Origin: Cucumis sativus
Taxonomy: Eukaryota > Streptophyta > Magnoliopsida > Cucurbitales > Cucurbitaceae
Direction of reading: 5' to 3'
DNA length: 64,000 bases
Assembly (NCBI RefSeq): GCF_000004075.3
Contig: NC_026655.2
Coordinates: 4,526,001 to 4,590,000, forward strand
Positions 28,370 through 44,396 of this stretch are shown here, piece by piece. Position 1 is the stretch's first letter. The number at the start of each line of letters is the position of its first letter. The notes under the pieces are model-generated. The model worked only from the letters and a program-made list of their open reading frames with translations. It ran no database searches and was not told the origin of the DNA. Both the position numbers and the translations under genes were made by a program.

Positions 28370-29861
28370 AATGCCTTATTAACACACACAAATATTCATT
28401 ATTTTACAATGGGATCCATTCTCATTTGGGTCCCTTTTGTTTTGTTCCAATCTTTCATGTAACTCATTCTCACCCCCAACCACTATGGCTTTTGACCCAC
28501 AAACTCCAATGCTACACCATGGAAGGCCCTTCTAAATTTCATGTATATGTGTTTGATGGATTGGTTTGATTTTCTTTCACTAATTTTATACATTGATTCC
28601 CTCCTTCTCGTACCGATGAAGACCGTATATAATGGACAAAGAAAGAAAGCATACACGTTTATACTTTTGTTTGTATTCGACTTTCATGAGAATGATGATT
28701 TGGAGTTTGGGATTTGTTTTAATTATAAAAAACTGTGAAAATGATATAGTTGTTGACTAATTTTTAAACTTATGAACCACATGTATACATTTGTGGGGTT
28801 TGGTGATTTTGGATGAACATGATATAGCTTCGTTGATCACGAACACATCGACGTGGTTGGAAGTGAGTGGCAACAATTCAATTCAAAGTACTACAAGTGT
28901 GGAAGTGATTGACAACAATTCAATTCAAAGTAGTACAAATGTGGAATGTTTTGAGAGGATACCTACAAAATCATCAAAGAAGCTTTGGACACCTGTATGG
29001 CGTCTACAACGCATATTTCATTATGTAAATCGCTTCAAGTCTAGACTTATTCTCCAACGTTGTTTATATAAGAAATGAGGCGCGTTATATATATATATAG
29101 ACTTAAGTTGGGTATGAATCACATCGGTTACTTGCATATCAACATTTATTAACACTAAATATGACTTTGTTCTTTACTATTTAACTTCAATAACATATGG
29201 AGTGAACGATTTATTAACACCAAATATGACTTTGTTCTTTACTATTTAACTTCAATAACATATGGAGTGAACGATTTATTGACAATCCTCTTGGTCGCCA
29301 CATACTTAGGTTAACTGTGTGTCTCCGTAATTGAATTTGTGTTTGACATTAGAATGATGTATGAACTGCCTATAACTCAAACTCAGTGGCTTTTTCATAT
29401 AGTTCACCTTACTTACTTGATTACTTGTTGCATAACTAAATTATGATCAGTGGACTAACACAAAAACGAATAGTTCACTATCCCTCACTACCTTATGACG
29501 ACCAACTCGATCCAAATAGTTGTAATGCAACAATAGATGCAACTCCTAGATCACAATGTTTTATATCAAAACATTTACCGTATCAATCACATATGTACAT
29601 GAAAATATATACAACTTCACATTTGTAGCAATGGACAAAAATATAACCTCAAGACAAAAGATACAATTTTAGAGAGTTTAGAAACTAATCATATGATTAG
29701 CTCTAATATTTTTTCTTTTAAAAAGATAACATTGATCGATATACAAAGCGGGAAAAAGCAGCAGGAAACCTTGGGATGGGCTTAGCGTATGGTATAGCAT
29801 AAAACCCTAAGCCGTAAGGGTTTAAGACATTGGTCGCGCCGTCCAAAACCTGAGGCTTACA
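28370..29861. other. CAR 3' region and POT1 promoter
   Basis: About 1.5 kb. It contains the CAR 3' UTR, an open frame at 28828-29078 with an in-frame internal duplication (see findings), a 65-bp tandem duplication at 29145-29274, and the POT1 upstream region. Confidence 0.5.
29145..29280. repeat. 65-bp tandem duplication, two copies
   Basis: The unit beginning TTTATTAACAC and ending GAGTGAACGA occurs at 29145 and again at 29210. I see a single difference between the copies (ACACT against ACACC), which points to recent duplication. It lies in non-coding DNA between CAR and POT1. Confidence 0.85.
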
Positions 29862-32800
29862 ATGACGGGGAGAAGCGATGACTACAGATTCATGGAGATC
29901 AGAGATGCTATTGCCTCCATAAACCAAAAGGTTAACATTGTCGGCGTCATCATCGAGTTCAGTTTCCCCAGGCGAACCAAGGGCACCGGTATTTCTCCTC
30001 TTTTTTCCTCTGTTCCCTGCCATAGAAATGGATTTTGTTTCTGGGATTTGCTCCTTGAAATAGCTTGCAGTTTTATTTCATACTTTAAAGCATGTTTTAT
30101 TTTAGTAACAAGTTACTGGCAATGATGAATCAAAGGCCGGACTTACGGCTGCTTCCGTTTGGATGGTAGTAGGTTGACGATATGTCTGCAGTAAGGTGTT
30201 TTTCTTGAGCCAGTTATTGTTTCTCACAGTTTCTTGAAGTAGGAGTGTTCTTATCATCAATCCCTGTCTCTGTTTTGTAATTTCTTAAGTTTTTTTTTGA
30301 GAGACAATTTGTTTTACTGAGTTCTGTCTACTTTGAGATCATTTATGTACTTTTGTAGATTGCTTTTGTGCTGTGAAAATTGTTGACCAGTCTCATCATA
30401 AACCTGGAATTACTGCGAATATTTTTGCTGAAAGTCTGGAAAAGCTTCCCCGTGTTGCTTCTGCAGGAGATATCATTGAACTTTCGCATGTCACGGTACT
30501 CGACAATTTCAAAACTTATGAATATTTTATTTTGACGTACTTTTTCTTGTATGTTTTGTGAAATAATTAGTTTATGAGTAGTGGTAATGGGGTTTTCTTA
30601 GCTTCATAGAGTATCATTAGAACTAAACATGTATGGTACTTGCTTATAAATTTTGTTTTCACTTCAGTATGAAATATAAATGTTTTAAAGAAATTTCTTG
30701 ACATTAGGTACATTAAGTTTCAAAAAAACATTTTCTGCTACATTCGGTGTTGGACGAATAAGTGAATTTTTTGTATCTCCTTGAGCAGTTGAGCATTTTT
30801 ACATTACAATGTTATTGTCTTCTTTTCATTCATATGGATATAAATGATAGGTGGTCAATGACTATATCTGAAATCAAGTGACAATTGCAGATGAAAACTC
30901 ATAAGGGAGAGATATATGCCGTCTTCAACAAGAAGTTTTCTTCATTTGCTTTGTATGAGGGAAAAGATGGATCGGGCTTTCTACCATATGATGCATCACC
31001 AAAATTTCGACCCAGAGATCTTGATGAAAAGTTCATTCAGAGTCTGAGGGATTGGCTGGTTGATTTCGAACTTGATGAAGGTATGCCAATGAAGTGTTTG
31101 GCTTACAAACAACCAATTTAGATTGTTGACTTTCTTTTACTGTATCATCCAAGCAGTTATTTATAGTGCTTCTCATAAAAGATACAGCGTTTGTCAACTT
31201 AGAGGCCAGAAGGATCAAATTTTGGTCAATAATAACATCCTTTTATTTAATGCCACATGTTAGATGTATATGTTTAAGAACATATGTGTTTATTTGCCAT
31301 TGTATATAAATCTTGAATACCAAACAGTTCTTGGATAGTGAAAATAAAATGAATTATCCTCGAATCTTGTAGGATCAACCAACTTTTCATTTGTTAGGGA
31401 TTTAAAGGAAAGTGAGCATGTAAATTTGATCTGCAAGGTGAGGAATTATCTAACTCATCGTAACATTTTTTCATGAATTCTACAATAGACATTTTTTGAT
31501 CTTTTTTTATTACTTTATTATTATTTTTTATCTTTAGTGATAAAAGAGATTTTATCACTACAGATAAGAATGCTAGACTTTTTTTTGAATTCTTTCCTTT
31601 GGCTTTGTTAGGTGTGGTAACCGGTTCTTTTAATAATATCATTAAAAGTAATGTAACACACATCTTATTATATCCTATTTAGTCTAACTCCATCTCTATC
31701 TCTCTCATGTGCGTGCACAAAAAGATTGTCTACATGTGTGAGTCTAATAACGAGACTCTCGCTTTTGCTTGGGATGGAACTGATTCTCAACCAATCAGTA
31801 TAGACACCAGGTGAGTTCATCAAACTTAAAATTGTTTATGAAAACATATCATGTTTAGTTAGTAATACAACTATTAATAATTGATGTAGTTCATTTCTTG
31901 TGATGATGAATTGGTGGTAAGTGATGTCATATTAACAGTAAAGTGGTACAGGGGTTTTGCCTTTGTAACATTTCCAAGAAAACAATGCACCACGTTTCCT
32001 AATCTTTGCAAAATAGTCCGGTTTTGTACTATATTTAAATGAACACTTTTGCTTTTTATTAAATAAAAACATTTTCATTGAGGAAAGATGAAAGAATACA
32101 TGGGCATCCAATAAACTTAAAACATTCCATACTAGAAGATATGAAAAAAATGAAAACATGGTACACTATTTAAATGTACTGGCCATACAACAAATACCAT
32201 ACAATAAAGGCCAAGAACATTTTTGATGATCCTGAAGGATGCAGTTGTAGAAATCATTGCTACACTGTGAACGATAGTCTCGTACGAGAGCTTTCTTGAT
32301 AAGGAACCATGTCTACAATTGTTGTTCCTTCCTCAAACAAAGAACTAATAAGGAACCATCTTTAATTATGAATGCAAATAAAACTATAGCTGTACTTTCA
32401 TGTTATCTTTCACTATTGAAGTCAAGATGTATTGTGATATTTACCTACACATGCATGCAATCTCTTTCTCCCTTTTTTTTTTGTTGGGAGTGGGGAGTCT
32501 ATTAATTCTCCTTACGTGAACTTACCTTTCGGCTTTCATTGAAGTTGTATTACGTTGAACTTCGTTAATAATTAGTATGACCCAGGCTAGCAAATGAAAT
32601 TGATTATGCACATCAATCCGGACCATTGGTTTTGCCAAGAGATATATTATGTATATTACCTCCTGTTGGCTCTATCTTGAGGCTGATCTTTGACAAAGGG
32701 ATTGAGAAGCAGAGTTTTTCCATGCTCAACACTGGTAAATGGATGAAATTTATGAATGTCTTATGTGAAATGCAAGTTGGAACTTTCCAAATTGTGGTGA

Positions 32801-34298
32801 CAACATTTTCAAAGCTTCGTTTTACATCAAATGGAGATATTGCCGTCCAATTCCGCCAAAGGTTAACTTTTCATTGCCTCATGTCAGATAATATACATGT
32901 TAGACTCATGTTTCAGTCTTTTAACCTTGGGTTTTGAATAATTATTAGATCATACGAGGAGCGTTTAGCATCAGTTTTGGGCAGAATTCCTTTTTGGTGC
33001 TTTCCTTCGCCCTCACACGTTACAGGTTTGAAGTTATATTTCGATGAAATTTTATTTGATTGCCATACATGCTTTGAATTTATAGTTTTAACTGTTTCTG
33101 GTGGCATTTTTCTTATTATCTCGTTCCTTTAACAGAGGTTGATCACAACAACGAACCGTTTGCCACATTGATGGATGTTTTGACATATCCAAAGGTACTG
33201 CATCTGTCTATGGCAGGTGGTGGTTGTTTGTTGGGAAGGTTTTGTTTTCTTGATGGTTTATGTACTTAAAGAAATTTCATGTGTAGCTTATTTTCTTTGC
33301 ATTTTTCAATGCAAGTCTACAATCCTCGGCACAAATTTTCATGTGCTTGCTTGTTTCACATAATGGTCGTGCACTTAAGTGGATGTTTTAGGTTTAATGA
33401 ATGATCTTTAGAATGGACATGTGCTTACTTATTTAGATCATATGTACCATTTCAATTGATTTGATGATCTGTGTTCCTCCTCTGAGTTGGGCTGTTTACT
33501 GGGGACCAGTTTAAGATTGCATCTCATTTTAATATATTGTTTCTTTCATTTTTTTCTCAATGAAAATGTTTATTTCGTAAAAGAAACACACTTTTGCAAA
33601 CTGCATGACCTTTTATCTTGATCGATGAGGTTTATACTTGACAGGCGACTGCTAAATTCAAATGTGTGGTTCGAGTCATAGCAATGTATCCATTACAGGC
33701 CAAGGACTTCCGCTCTCCTGAAGGGATTTACCGGGTTAGGCTGTGCCTAGAAGATCCAACTGCAAGAATCCATGCTCTATTATATGCGGAAGATGGAGTA
33801 AGATTTCTTTAACCATTTATACTACATACATTCTGGGATTCTCACGTGGCATTAGACACTTATGGAACTTTCCATCATATTCGAAATAAGTTATGTCATA
33901 GCAATACATTTCTTGCATTAGTTGCAATCTGCATTTCTTTCCCTTAGTTCGTGAAGATAATAATTCATTCTCTAGAACAACGTGTTCTTGACTCCATAGT
34001 ATTGACTCTAGTAATGTAGTTGTACTTACTGGCACTCTTCTCACCGTGTTTCTCACATTTGTTTGTTTCAATCCATCCTTTCAAGAAGCAATTCTTTGGT
34101 GGCTATCCATCCAGCGACGCCTTAACAAGGAAACGAAACAAGTTACTTGGGGTTCCGGCTAGTGAGAAAAATGAGGCCAGTACAAGAGATCCTCCATGGG
34201 TGCAATGCTGCTTAAAATCTTATTACCTAAATAAACAAGACGTTTTGGGAAGCAGGCAGTACAGAATATTTGGCACTCGGCTGGTAGTAGAAGATTAG
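29862..34298 (+). CDS. POT1: protection of telomeres 1
   Basis: Single-strand telomeric DNA / telomerase-associated protein that protects chromosome ends; nuclear. Ten exons: 29862-29988, 30359-30495, 30891-31080, 31373-31437, 31725-31810, 32586-32861, 32949-33025, 33136-33194, 33645-33797 and 34086-34298, giving 460 aa, the normal plant size. The N-terminal OB-fold (about 10-140) shows NQKVNIVGVIIEFSFPRRTKGTD, CFCAVKIVD, GDIIELSHV and AVFNKKFSSFALYEG. A second OB-fold follows (about 155-300), with LVLPRDILCILPPVGSIL. The C-terminal part has YPKATAKFKCVVRV and ends CLKSYYLNKQ, RQYRIFGTRLVVED. Some plant POT1 proteins bind telomerase RNP rather than DNA, so the exact role is inferred from the family. 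The exon 5 acceptor (CAAAAAG|ATTG) is weak but keeps the frame. Confidence 0.93.
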
Positions 34299-35268
34299 TA
34301 GATGAAAAAGCAACTTGATTTTGAGCCTTTCAGATATTTATCGGTAGCAAACAAATGGAAAGACAAACTCTTCCATTTTGTCAAAAAGAATGCCAAAGTG
34401 ACCGAGCTGGGAAACGAACTTGTAATTTTTTTAATACAGTTTCCTATAAGAAAATGTGTACATATTAAGTTGTAATTTTGCTACGTTTTTATTTATACAT
34501 ACATATGTGTATATTCTTAGGCAGCCTCGCATAATTAAGTAAACTAAGACAATTTGTGATAGTTGTGTGTGTTTTTTTTTAAAAAGACTGAACTCTATAT
34601 TTAGTAAATTAATTCTAAATTTGTGAAATCTTGTTATATTAATCCAAGTAGATTGTTGTATTGGTATTTAACTTTGTAATCTATTGAAATATAATTGCTT
34701 GAAAATTTATATGAATTGAGTTGCAACCGATAAAAGATTTCTAAGAAATAATAATTTGTGAATAGATTTTACAAAGTAAGCTAATATCAATAAAGAATTT
34801 ATTTGACCAAATTAGTCAATTCTTTACGGCGTTCAAAGAGAGCTAAATATCACATAGAAATCGAGCAAGGGACCAACCTTGCCTGCTGAAAGAGAAAGAA
34901 AGAAAAATGAAGAGAGGAGTCCTTAGAATTCCCATGTAAACAAAGTTTAATTAGTAGTATCAGCAAAAAAAAAGAGAAGAAAAAAAAAGTGCTAGCTCAT
35001 ACAAATCTACAATGGAATTTCCTCGTAATAAATCACAAAAGAAAAAAAAAATCTTTGTTTTTCTATGACGAAGGTGATAAACATCTTGAAATCCTTGCTC
35101 TACTATGTGTTGTGAAAGTCCGAAGAACGCAACAGCTCTTTCCTTTCTACGCAGTCGAGTTCTAATTTCCTGTACATAACGTTGCAGAAAAGATTCTCAT
35201 ACCTCTCGTTGAAAAGTAAAAGAAGAAAATAAGCAGTTATCGGTTCAATCAAAAGTAGAGGCAGTGAT
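34299..35268. other. convergent intergenic region POT1/HRD3A
   Basis: About 970 bases between two stop codons on opposite strands. It holds both 3' UTRs and AT-rich, purine-rich stretches near 34885-35000. No gene or repeat was recognised. Confidence 0.55.
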
Positions 35269-38592
<3,324 letters not shown>

Positions 38593-38615
38593 TCTAATAT
38601 GAATTTTGATTGAGT

Positions 38616-38665
38616 TCTTGAAGAAGAAGAAGAAGAAGAAGAAGATGATGAAGATGAAGAAGAAG
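38616..38665. repeat. (GAA)n / CTT-rich tract in the HRD3A leader
   Basis: AAG/GAA repeats on the plus strand form a CTT-rich tract on the HRD3A strand just upstream of its ATG. This is a leader pyrimidine patch like the one before PIN1. Confidence 0.7.
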
Positions 38666-38758
38666 GTATGTAGAATTAGGCGAAAGATCTTTGATGACCT
38701 GAGAGTACATTCGACCCTTTGATGCAAAATTAGACGACGACGATGAAATCCGGCGCTT

Positions 38759-38800
38759 ACACGTCAGGTACTCTCACTCCTCCAATAGAATCTCGCCACG
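38759..38800 (-). promoter_or_regulatory. ER-stress response element plus ACGT core upstream of HRD3A
   Basis: CCAAT (38782-38786), nine bases, then CCACG (38796-38800) is an exact match to ERSE-I, CCAAT-N9-CCACG, the site bound by NF-Y with ATF6/bZIP28-type factors. A second bZIP core, TGACGTGT on the HRD3A strand, sits at 38759-38766. ERSE works in either orientation. It is 190 bases from the HRD3A ATG and 818 from VPS26C, so HRD3A is the likely target. Confidence 0.7.
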
Positions 38801-39617
38801 TAATCACAACTGTTAATTTTTCTTTTCTTACAATAATGCCATTCAATTTCATTTAAATTTTATATTTATCATTCTTCTTTACTTATATAAATACTTTTAA
38901 AACTTTTTGTAATATAATTTAAAATTTTTATTAAAGAAAAAACAATGATAATGTAAAAATAAAACATAATTCCTTTTAATTTCAAAACATTTAATAATAT
39001 CAACGGTTTTGATTATACATTATGAGTTCTAAATTTATATATTTTAGAAGAAAATGAATATATGTTAATAATATATAAAATTTAGTATATAAAATTTAGT
39101 TTTATAAATATATTAACGTTTTTTTTTATCAAATATTAACTTGTGGTACAAGTTCGTATAATTATAATAAAATTATTGATAAATTAAAAGGTCTAATTGA
39201 ATAAAACTCCTATAAAAATACTTTATATGAAAGGATGAATTACATCGATATTTTAACGAATGAAAACAACTCAAAAAAATATAAGTTTAATAGTAGATTA
39301 AAATAGAAAGTTGGATGGGGAAGTTTAAGCCCAACTTGAAATTAATCTCTCCAACTAACAAAAATGATATAAAAGTATTGATTGGTTAATGACAAAATAA
39401 TTTAAGAAATAGTCTAAGAAGTTGAAATAATTAACTAAGCTATGTTGGGATTGACACATAAAGTTTTGTGCAAATTCGTTATTATGGTAAATGTTGGGGG
39501 TAATCTAGCGAATTAATATTAAGTAGAAGGGTCAACTAGCAAACCCATATAATAGTTTTCCCTTAAGCGATCGTCTTCTTCACTTGGCGCTGGCGGTGTT
39601 TGCTTTCGGGAGTTGCA
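38801..39617. other. divergent promoter region HRD3A/VPS26C
   Basis: The whole space between the two start codons is about 1 kb (38593-39617). Apart from the ERSE it is very AT-rich, with no open frame of note. The VPS26C leader is the GC-richer stretch near 39560-39617. Confidence 0.5.
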
Positions 39618-42552
39618 ATGCCGGTGGTAGAGCTCAAGCTTTCTCGAACTAATCGTATCTACCGGCCTTCTGTAAGAATTCTCTTTCAATCTTCATCTCT
39701 TTCATCTTCATTCAACTAATCCATTACTATCGCTCTTACGATGTTGTTCAGGAACATCTTCAAGGCCAAATCATTGTCAATTCTCGCTCCTCGATTTCCC
39801 ATTCTGGAATTCGCCTTGCTCTCAATGGATCCGTCAATTTGCAGGTATTAGAAAGAAGCACTTGTTGAGTGACAGAATCATGGAGGATTATTGCTTTTCA
39901 TGTAATCGTAACTTTATTCTCTTTCTTCATCCATTGGATGCATTTCATGGGGGAAAAGGTTCGTGGAGGATCTGCAGGTGTTATTGAGTCGGTTTACGGT
40001 GTTATCAAGCCTATTTCGATAGTGTGAGTTGGCTTTTTTTACGTTGTTTTAAGTGAATTCTGGATTCTTTAGGTGTACTAGTATACGAAAGTCATGTAAT
40101 ATTTGAATTTGATTGCAAATTTGTTCCAATTTTTGAAGACGATAGCAATCTCTATATCGATTACATAATTTCAGATGACATTATAAGCAATACTATATGA
40201 AATCATTTAGGATATGGTTAGGTATTGAGGAATTTAGTGCTTCCACTAGTGTTCCGACCTGAAATTTATATTGGAAATGGTTATTGCATCATTTTTTTAT
40301 TTTACTTATCCAACGGTTATACTTTATCTTGCTCTTCAATTGATTTTGTTTCCTCCACTCTCATAATAATAGGAATAGGAGCATTTTGGTTAGCCCATCT
40401 GGAAAGCTTGCTTCAGGTACAAACGAGGTAAATTAGCTGTTGAGAGCTATGAAATCTCGACATTGTTACATGAATCAATGTTTGATATGTTTATTCTCTT
40501 ATGGTTGAGTTCAATTTGGACAAATATTTAATTTTTGTTGCATAATTGCATGTGATGTTTATTGTTATTATGTATGGTTATACTTGTACCCTCACAGCAT
40601 ATCTTCTTGACCCTCACATCCTCTTACAAATGGTCTATATACCGTACCGATAGATGTTCGCTTATTTGTTGCCTGCACTTTCAGTTTTCAGATAGTCAAC
40701 TGAATGAATTCTCTCAAAATCTTTCCAGATTCCATTTTCCGTAATCCTGAGACAGCCAAACGAAAACTTGGGAAAATATTACGAGACTTTTCATGGAACT
40801 GACATTAACATTCAGGTGAGTGTTGTGAATCTTTTTATTTTGCTTCAGACTATGAGAATGCTAAATGGCATGGTTTTCACTATTATTCACTTCCCGCTCC
40901 AAAAAGAAATGAGATTTCTCATAACACGAACCTGATATTTGTCAATTACTGAATAATATGATAGTATTTAGTAACTGTAGATATAAGCAGAGGGTACCTA
41001 CACAAGTCATTATCTGCCACGATGGAGTTTATAGTTGAAAGTGATACAGGTATGCTTTAGTTGACCCTTCACTGTTATGTATTTAACTCAAATATATGAA
41101 ATTAAAATTTCCTTTTGTTCTGTACCAGCTGATTTCCTTGAGCGGCCGCTGTCCTCTGAGATGGTCATCTTTTACATCACTCAGGATACACAAAGGCATC
41201 CACTACTTCCTGAACTAAGATCAGGTATTTTCATTATTATTGTTGCTTTTCTTTCATGTTTTATGCTTTTATCAGGTGTGATTTTATTTTATTTTATTTT
41301 CACATAGGAATATTTGCATACAAGCCAAAGAACAATTACTACTTTAGTTTTTGTACTTTTACGTATCCTTTTGCTGATGGGGGTACTTCTTTATAGGTGG
41401 CTTTCGAGTTACTGGGAAAATGTCAACTCTGTGCTCTCTTTCAGACCCCCTCACTGGTGAATTAATCGTTGAAACATCTGCAGTCCCCATTAATTCAATT
41501 GACATTCACTTGTGTCGCGTCGAATCTGTTATTCTTGGAGAGAGAATCATAACTGAAACATCTGTGATCCAAACTACCCAAGTATGTGCCATCACATCTT
41601 CTCAGCATACATTAGTTTTTGGCCGAACAAAGTTTCGTATAAAATTCTGATTTTATTTCTTGTTTTTCACTAGATAGCAGACGGAGATGTATGTCGCAAC
41701 ATTACTCTGCCTATTTATGTTATACTACCCCGCCTTTTGACTTGCCCAACAGTCTTTGCTGGGTGAGTTGCAAATACTATAACTCTTCAACCCTTTTTTT
41801 GTCTTTTTCTTTTCAATAACAAGGAATTCGGGGAGATTTGAACCTTCCACTTAAAAAAAAAAAGGAGTAGATGCTTCTGAATGAAGCTCTTCATGATGGC
41901 TTCACCCATTGGATGGGGATATTTAAAGTATTGGTATTAAATTCGGAGTTTAGTTCAGCATTCTGTTGAAATCGTTTAATATTATGTCAAACTATCGTGG
42001 GTTGACCTAGTGGTAAAAAAAGAGACAAAGTCTTAATAAATGGAAAAGAGATCATGGTTTCAATTCATGATGACCACCTACTTAGGATCAAATTTCCTAT
42101 AAGTTTTCTTGACACTCGAATGTTGCAAGGTTATGTGAGTTGTCTTAGAAGATCGTAAGTTGGTCTAGATTGTAAAAAGAAGATATTATGTCGAATAATT
42201 TTATTTGGTTGATGATTGGAAACAACTTGTTCCCCTTCTAAGTTCTCTCTCTATGGTTGGTATCAGATCTTGTTGAAAGTGTGGTTTATATTTGACTAAT
42301 AACTTGTCCTAATCGTTTATGACAGTCCATTTTCAATTGAATTTAAAGTCTACATCGTTATAACCTTTCAATCAGAGCTATCAAAGTTACATCCCAAGAC
42401 TGATCCAAGAACTCCAAGGCTATGGGTGAGCATCTCTTGGACTTTCTCTTGTTGTCTTGTTTAACTAATCTAACATGCTCTCTTGTTCTCAACTCTAGCT
42501 TGCAATTGAATCTCTACCCATGGAGCTTCTTCGATGTCGGTCAGACGATTAG
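39618..42552 (+). CDS. VPS26C: VPS26C (DSCR3-like retriever subunit)
   Basis: Arrestin-fold protein of the VPS26 family and a core subunit of the retriever-type endosomal recycling complex; in Arabidopsis it affects root-hair growth. Eleven exons: 39618-39671, 39752-39844, 39959-40023, 40373-40427, 40729-40815, 40965-41049, 41129-41224, 41397-41581, 41674-41762, 42326-42425 and 42499-42552, giving 320 aa, as expected. Recognisable stretches are MPVVELKLSRTNRIYRPSE, HSGIRLALNGSVNLQ, ESVYGVIKPISIVN, FHGTDINIQYLVTVDISRGY, EFIVESDTADFLERP, GFRVTGKMSTLCSLSDPLTG and ERIITETSVIQTTQIADGDV. The end is LAIESLPMELLRCRSDD. All introns are GT-AG. Intron 9 hosts a SINE-like insertion. Confidence 0.93.
41997..42175 (+). 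mobile_element. tRNA-derived SINE in VPS26C intron 9
   Basis: The segment opens with a pol III A-box-like sequence, TGACCTAGTGG (42003-42013). A B-box-like sequence, GGTTTCAATTC (42056-42066), follows at the right distance. After that comes a tRNA-unrelated body ending near an A-rich stretch. This layout is standard for plant SINEs. It runs in the host gene's direction inside the intron between exons 9 and 10. The boundaries are approximate, and target-site duplications were not resolved. Confidence 0.55.
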
Positions 42553-44396
42553 ATCAACGAATCCTTATATTGTCATTTGTGTCTGTTGGATGATGTAAAT
42601 TTTAAAAAGCAGCAGGTGAAGAAAATCATGCTAAAGACCAAGTGTTGTGTACTCATTTGTACTAATGTTATGGGGATTTTTTTGTTCTGCATAAAGTATC
42701 GAACTCCCGATTTACACTAGTAATTTGTAATATTAGTAGTGCGAACACTAGTCATTTGTAATATTAGTAGTGCGAACACTAGTCATTTGTAATATTGGTA
42801 GACTTTGTACGTATGTTAGCAACTTCTACATGTTGATGTGTCAAGCCAAACAATAGATGATTGTAGTATTGATTTTTCTAGTCGTGTATTGATTTTTCTC
42901 CCTCAAATATGCAAATCGTTTAGTGAATGTTTTTTCCCGTCCTACAATAAATGTCATTAGGACTTTTTTTAGATCGTGGTGTATATTTGGTATCAAGTTG
43001 AAAATTTTTAGGAGTTAAAAAAAATTATGATGGATTTTCTTAATTGCACTTGTATTTTCAACGAGAATAAGTCACTCGGCTGCTAAGACTGGTGAAATTC
43101 TTACTCTTATTAGCCACATAAAGGAAAAAAGAGGAATAAACTCTATTTATAGATTTGAATTTATATCACGGGTATTTTTATTAGAAGTGAGTATGATAGA
43201 TTGACAAACCAATTTTTTTTTTTAAAGAAATCTAAAGACTTAAACTGACCTAAACTGATAGACAATCGTCAGTAGTATATTAGGTGGCTGTTTGATTGTA
43301 AGAACAAACTAAGGCTAGATGCAACGGTTGAGTTCCATCCTTTTCATCGACTAATGCTCATTCCTAATTAGTTGTTTGAATTTGGAGCCAAACTTTTGAG
43401 ATGAGTAAACGTTATCAATTAAGATTCTATAGCAAGCCAATCTTATACAAAGACGTAATTTGATAATGTTCCTTTGTTTGCTTCTGTATGAATGTGGAAA
43501 AGGAAAAAGAAATTGGTATTTTATATGAACCTATTTTCTAGCATGTTTACACTTGCACGTCTAATCATATTCCACATTCACTAATTTAAATCAACAAACT
43601 TAACATCCTCTAAACTAAAGGTCTCAATTGCCTAATTTCTTGAAGCATTCATAAAGGAAGAAATCTTATTTTGGTATTTAAAGTTTAAGCTACCGTTTGT
43701 TTTTTTGTCATCGTAATTGTAAAATAGTTTGTAGTTTGTAATACTCAGTATTTGTAGTAATAGTTAATTGTATGTTATGATGATTGAAAACATCATCTAT
43801 GGTAACTATAGCACTAAATATGGAGTGTGATATAATAATAGTCCACGTTACCAACTTGAAATTAACGACCCAAACGTCTCCTGAAAGTTTTAATATAAAT
43901 GGTAACATAGAAGAAAACTTTCAAACATATAAAGAGGAGAACAAAGAAACGAACCAAAAGTGAAACTACAAAAGACAATAAAAACTTATTTACTCGGTTG
44001 AGACAAAATGATCGTTTGAAAAGTACAAATCAACTCCAGAAATGGACACACAATAAATAAAACCTATAAATAACGGTAATTTGGATGAGAATGATATTTC
44101 GAGGTAAAGAAAGATCCATTTATAACTAGAAATCACATTTTCACTTAATTTAATGTCGGAATAATTTTATAATCCATAATTTTAATTGATTATTGATAAC
44201 ATTAATCCAATTTTGGGTATAAATTGAGATTTTTTTCTCAAGGAAAAAAGAGAGAAAATAGAAAATGAAAAAATGGGCTTCGTCTAATATTTCATATTTG
44301 ATAGCATTACGGTGGGCTTTCCAATGGAAACGGACTATATCCTTTATAAGCTAAAACCAAAAAACAGTATGATTAAGTTACCATAAAAATACACCA
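42553..44396. other. intergenic region VPS26C to ALP1-like
   Basis: About 1.8 kb with the VPS26C 3' UTR, a 31-bp tandem repeat (42714-42801) and AT-rich DNA. Short frames are low in complexity. The right end is the promoter of the ALP1-like gene, whose leader exon begins before 44397. Confidence 0.5.
42714..42801. repeat. 31-bp tandem repeat, 2.8 copies
   Basis: Units beginning ACACTAGT(A/C)ATTTGTAATA recur every 31 bases at 42714, 42745 and 42776. The third copy is cut short. The repeat sits about 160 bases past the VPS26C stop, so it may be in the 3' UTR. Confidence 0.8.
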
